From the NCBI GenBank assembly GCA_902625035.1, contig CACNZK010000005.1, forward strand, positions 32,001 to 68,887: DNA of 36,887 nt, read 5' to 3'. The notes under the pieces are model-generated. The model was not told where the DNA came from. It saw nothing but the letters and a program-made list of their open reading frames with translations, and searched no databases. Shown here piece after piece: positions 34,204 to 36,887 of the stretch. Source of the stretch: an uncultured Pelagibacteraceae bacterium (lineage in GTDB: Bacteria; Pseudomonadota; Alphaproteobacteria; Pelagibacterales; Pelagibacteraceae). Each line of letters opens with the position of its first letter. Position 1 is the stretch's first letter. The translations under genes were made by a program, and so were the position numbers.

Positions 34204-35422
34204 AGAAATAGATTTAAGTTTAGATCGTATAAAAATTCTTTGTGAAAAATTAGGCAATCCACAAGATAAAATAAAAGCAATATCAGTGGTAGGAACAAAT
34301 GGTAAGCAATCTACAATTAATGCAATTTTTTCAATTCTCAAAGAATCAAAAGTAAAATGCAATGTTTATACGAGTCCTCATATTCAAAAAATCAATGAAA
34401 GATTTGTTTTTAATAATAATGTGCTTAATGATGATGAATTAATTGATCTTTTTGAAAAAGTTGAAAAAAAAAACGATCAAAATCCTTTAACTTTTTTCGA
34501 AGCTTTAACTGCGTGTTATTTTTATAAAGCTGCTCAGTATCCTAATAATATTAATTTAATAGAAGCAGGTTTATTTCATAGGTTTGACGCCACCAATATA
34601 CTAAAAAAAAATTTAGCAAGTATAGTTTGCTCTATTAGCAAAGATCATCTAGATTGGTTACCAAAGGGTCAAAGAACTATCAAACAAATTGTATTTGAAA
34701 AAACATCCTCTCTTTTAAATTCTAATATAGTTGTATCTAAACAAAACTCAGTTGAAACAAATGAGAGTATCAAAAAATCAATTTCACAAAACTTATCTAA
34801 TAAATTGTTCTTTAATGAAGATTACAGCTATTCTAATGGAGAGAATGGTTTTTTTTATTATGAAGATAAATTTGGTGGCTTAAAACTACCATTACCTAAT
34901 ATTCTAGGACAATTTCAGTTAGAGAATATTTCAACAGCAATTGCAACGATAAGACAACTAAATTTAGAGATTAAGGATGATGATATAAAAAAAGGAATTA
35001 CCAAAATAAAAAGTATTGGCAGATTACAAGAAATAAAATCTGGGAAAATTAAAGATTTAATTAAAAATAACCAACTATTGTTAGATGGAAGTCATAACGA
35101 AGATGGTGCTAGAGTTTTAAATGAATATCTTCAAACTTTGGATTGTAATAAGCATTTTATTATAGGAATGATGTCTAATAAAGATCATGAAAAATATATT
35201 AGCTACTTTAAAGATATTTCGTCTCTAACCACCATTGATATACCTAATCAACAAAACGCTATCAGTGGCAAAAAATTAAAAGAAAAATTTGGGAATATTT
35301 CAAATGTTAAATATGAAGAAAATATTGAGAAAGCAATTAAAACATTATCACTTGAAGAAAATGATATGTTAATTATTACTGGATCTTTGTATTTGGCTGG
35401 TGAAATATTAAACTTGAATTAG
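34157..35422 (+). CDS. folC: Bifunctional folylpolyglutamate/dihydrofolate synthase
   Basis: Mur-ligase-family enzyme that adds Glu to dihydropteroate and folates. The N-terminal LHPKEIDLSLDRI block supports the ATG at 34157, although this places the first 47 bp inside accD. The P-loop reads GTNGKQST (46-53), with Gln51 where FolC normally has Gly. Other blocks are YTSPHIQKINERF, the metal/Lys region IVCSISKDHLDWL, and DGSHNEDGARVL. At 421 residues it is full length. It ends the run of plus-strand genes from rpsA and overlaps convergent trxA by 4 bp. Confidence 0.94.
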   Translation: MKLQKIVNHLQKLHPKEIDLSLDRIKILCEKLGNPQDKIKAISVVGTNGKQSTINAIFSILKESKVKCNVYTSPHIQKINERFVFNNNVLNDDELIDLFEKVEKKNDQNPLTFFEALTACYFYKAAQYPNNINLIEAGLFHRFDATNILKKNLASIVCSISKDHLDWLPKGQRTIKQIVFEKTSSLLNSNIVVSKQNSVETNESIKKSISQNLSNKLFFNEDYSYSNGENGFFYYEDKFGGLKLPLPNILGQFQLENISTAIATIRQLNLEIKDDDIKKGITKIKSIGRLQEIKSGKIKDLIKNNQLLLDGSHNEDGARVLNEYLQTLDCNKHFIIGMMSNKDHEKYISYFKDISSLTTIDIPNQQNAISGKKLKEKFGNISNVKYEENIEKAIKTLSLEENDMLIITGSLYLAGEILNLN

Positions 35423-35736
35423 ATATTTTTTTCTAAAAACTCTTTCATATGGCTTTCAGGAACTCCACCAACCTTTCTATCAACCTCAATGCCTTTTTTA
35501 TAAATAATAACTGTTGGAACACCTCTTATTCCTGCAGCACTTCCCGTATTAATCCCACCATCTTCTATATCGGCGTAATAAAAACCAGCTTTGTCCTTAT
35601 ACTCAACTGCAAGTTTATCCATAATTGGTTTTAGAGATTTACAAGGGCCACACCAAGCTGCACTAAACTGAATAACTGAAACGTCTTCACTTTTAATTTT
35701 GTTTTCAAAATCTTCATCTTTAAAATCTATAAGCAT
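35419..35736 (-). CDS. trxA: Thioredoxin
   Basis: Cytoplasmic thiol-disulfide reductant. At 105 residues it is a single thioredoxin fold with the active site W28-C29-G-P-C32-K and the cis-Pro loop GVPTVIIYK. No signal peptide is present, so it is cytoplasmic. It lies downstream of the exonuclease gene on the same strand after 34 bp and converges on folC. The folC-trxA neighbourhood is common in alphaproteobacteria. Confidence 0.95.
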   Translation of the reverse strand: MLIDFKDEDFENKIKSEDVSVIQFSAAWCGPCKSLKPIMDKLAVEYKDKAGFYYADIEDGGINTGSAAGIRGVPTVIIYKKGIEVDRKVGGVPESHMKEFLEKNI

Positions 35737-35770
35737 AAGACCTTTCTATAAAGTTGTATCTTAAAGTCAA

Positions 35771-36887
35771 CTAGGCAATTTCATATTTCTTTTCAATAGA
35801 CATAATAAAATCGTTTATCTCGTCTAGTTTATTTAATTCAATTTTATCATCTCTTTTATCTGCTTGATCTCTCAAATAGTCGATTTCATTATATGCCATA
35901 TTTACCGTTTGCCACTTCTCCTTATTCTTGCTTAGTATACGTCTGGCAATTTCACTTTTAATATTTTTATATAAATCAGGTGGTAAAATTTGAGGAGCCT
36001 CTTGATAGATAATTTTTTGTCCAAACCAACTACATCTTTTGTCTTGAAATTTGTCTAGCATTCTTAATTTATCTTCCCAAGATGAACTATGCCATGTTGT
36101 AAATAAAGAAGTATCTTTGTTTGGGATAAATTTTTCATATAAAGTTTCCTCTGGCAATAAGTCTTCTTGAGTTTTAGTTTGTTCTTTTTCCTCTGCTGCC
36201 TCTCTATTTATAATTTGTATATTTTTACAAAAATTTTCATTATTTCTGACCATTTGTGCCCTTTTTTTTATAGTTTCTAAGTCCAGGTCTAAATAAGGTT
36301 TTTGTTTAAGCGCAAATTGTTTATCCAAAATTACTGGAGCTTTATTAGTTTTCAAAACTCTTAAAGCCTTGGGACTATATTTTTTTAACATATCTCTCAA
36401 TTGATTTACCGGTAAGTTTAATAGTGGTTCTGGATCTCTTCTTAAATCCCAAACATATCCCCACGATGCGTAAGATGGATGAAAACAGTGATTAGGATGT
36501 AGTGTGCTAGTGAGATACATCATATTTCTACCCTTAACATTTTCAAAAATAGAATATATGCCCTCATTTTTTAAAAACGTTTCTACGCTTGTTTTAGTTG
36601 ATGTTTTTAAAAATGTTTCCCAATTTTCTTTATGTTTATCTTTAATAATTCGAAGTACTTTCAATGAATTTTGAGCATCAACGTAGGCAGTGTGGCTTGC
36701 TGAAGTGTCAAAACCTTGCATTCTTGATAAGGATTCTAATGCAAGGCTAGGGTTGCCTGCTTCTGTTAATTCTGTTTTTAAAGTTTTAGAATTCAAGGTT
36801 TGAGCTGCCCTAGCTATATGTAAACCATCATGTTCACTGTTAGGTGATGAGTGAGTAGCGTAAGGATAACGATTACCCTTAAAAAAA
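35771..36887 (-). CDS. sbcB: Exodeoxyribonuclease I (SbcB), C-terminal part; gene runs off the right edge
   Basis: 3'-5' single-strand DNA exonuclease of the DEDDh group. The frame stays open to the window end: upstream of the TTG at 36796 it continues through SEHDGLHIARAAQT, so the true start is outside. Visible parts are the end of the nuclease domain (LESLSRMQGFDTSASHTAYVDAQ, with the HxAxxDA signature of ExoI), then the SH3-like and helical C-terminal domains (HPSYASWGYVWDLRRDP; LLPEETLYEKF; RCSWFGQK). About 372 codons are present of a family length near 470. The missing part should carry the first DxE motif. Confidence 0.85.
   Translation of the reverse strand, partial: FFKGNRYPYATHSSPNSEHDGLHIARAAQTLNSKTLKTELTEAGNPSLALESLSRMQGFDTSASHTAYVDAQNSLKVLRIIKDKHKENWETFLKTSTKTSVETFLKNEGIYSIFENVKGRNMMYLTSTLHPNHCFHPSYASWGYVWDLRRDPEPLLNLPVNQLRDMLKKYSPKALRVLKTNKAPVILDKQFALKQKPYLDLDLETIKKRAQMVRNNENFCKNIQIINREAAEEKEQTKTQEDLLPEETLYEKFIPNKDTSLFTTWHSSSWEDKLRMLDKFQDKRCSWFGQKIIYQEAPQILPPDLYKNIKSEIARRILSKNKEKWQTVNMAYNEIDYLRDQADKRDDKIELNKLDEINDFIMSIEKKYEIA

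Noticed and set aside
1..36887. CRISPR arrays, insertion sequences, prophage, toxin-antitoxin pairs or tRNA genes
   Set aside because: No regularly spaced repeats, transposase or integrase motifs, or tRNA T-loop (GTTCGAnnC) signals were seen. All sizeable open frames belong to core metabolic or housekeeping families.

Overview
The window looks like a streamlined, AT-rich alphaproteobacterial chromosome of the SAR11/Pelagibacterales type. Support comes from very low GC with A/T homopolymers everywhere, near-zero intergenic space, few visible Shine-Dalgarno sites, and alphaproteobacterial neighbourhoods: DUF4167 beside prmC/prfA, gcrA, kdsD-lptC-lptB, aroA-rpsA-ihfB, trpF-trpB-trpA-accD-folC, and SRP RNA beside dnaX-ybaB-recR. 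The left edge is the 5' end of a 16S rRNA gene reading leftwards. The species assignment is inference. There is no sign of mobile elements, CRISPR, prophage or tRNA genes, so this is core genome.

Layout. 1-393: start of 16S, its structured leader, a boxB/boxA-like antitermination site and a promoter, back to back with an M23 peptidase gene (394-1680). 1696-6331 (minus): lysC-ispG-prfA-prmC-DUF4167, four junctions with overlaps or very short gaps. 6400-8898: ubiG (+), then DUF1178 and argJ (minus). 8964-12599: secA (+) converging on accA (minus), whose product has an unusual hydrophobic tail. 12699-14855: malate synthase G. 14847-19123 (minus): kdsB-pheA-SRP RNA-dnaX-ybaB-recR. 19231-19773: anchored cytochrome c. 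19765-21862 (minus): argD-argF. 22057-22551: gcrA. 22566-23540 (minus): NDUFA9-like reductase. 23564-27857 (+): RNase D-like exonuclease, kdsD, lptC, lptB, aroA. 27940-35422 (+): rpsA, ihfB, pyrF, trpF, trpB, trpA, accD, folC. 35419-36887 (minus): thioredoxin and a partial exonuclease I (sbcB).

How the genes work together. The window covers arginine synthesis (argJ, argD, argF), aromatic amino acids (aroA, pheA, trpF/B/A), aspartate-family entry (lysC), Kdo/LPS supply and export (kdsB, kdsD, lptC, lptB), fatty-acid initiation (accA, accD), isoprenoid and ubiquinone synthesis (ispG, ubiG), glyoxylate use (glcB), and core replication, translation and secretion functions.

Most notable: the TrpB/TrpA-like pair keeps the fold and the catalytic Lys of beta and Glu/Asp of alpha, but has lost many near-invariant TrpB residues (including the catalytic Glu, now Asp) and both partners of the classic alpha-Asp56/beta-Lys167 salt bridge. 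The adjacent TrpF is also divergent. This suggests a re-engineered tryptophan synthase or a neofunctionalised trio. Other leads are a tail-anchored AccA, a rearranged AccD zinc finger, Gln in the FolC P-loop, an A9 slippage candidate in dnaX that would give a gamma-sized product, SRP RNA ending 8 nt before the dnaX start codon, no room for a glycine riboswitch before glcB, and convergent genes that mostly overlap.
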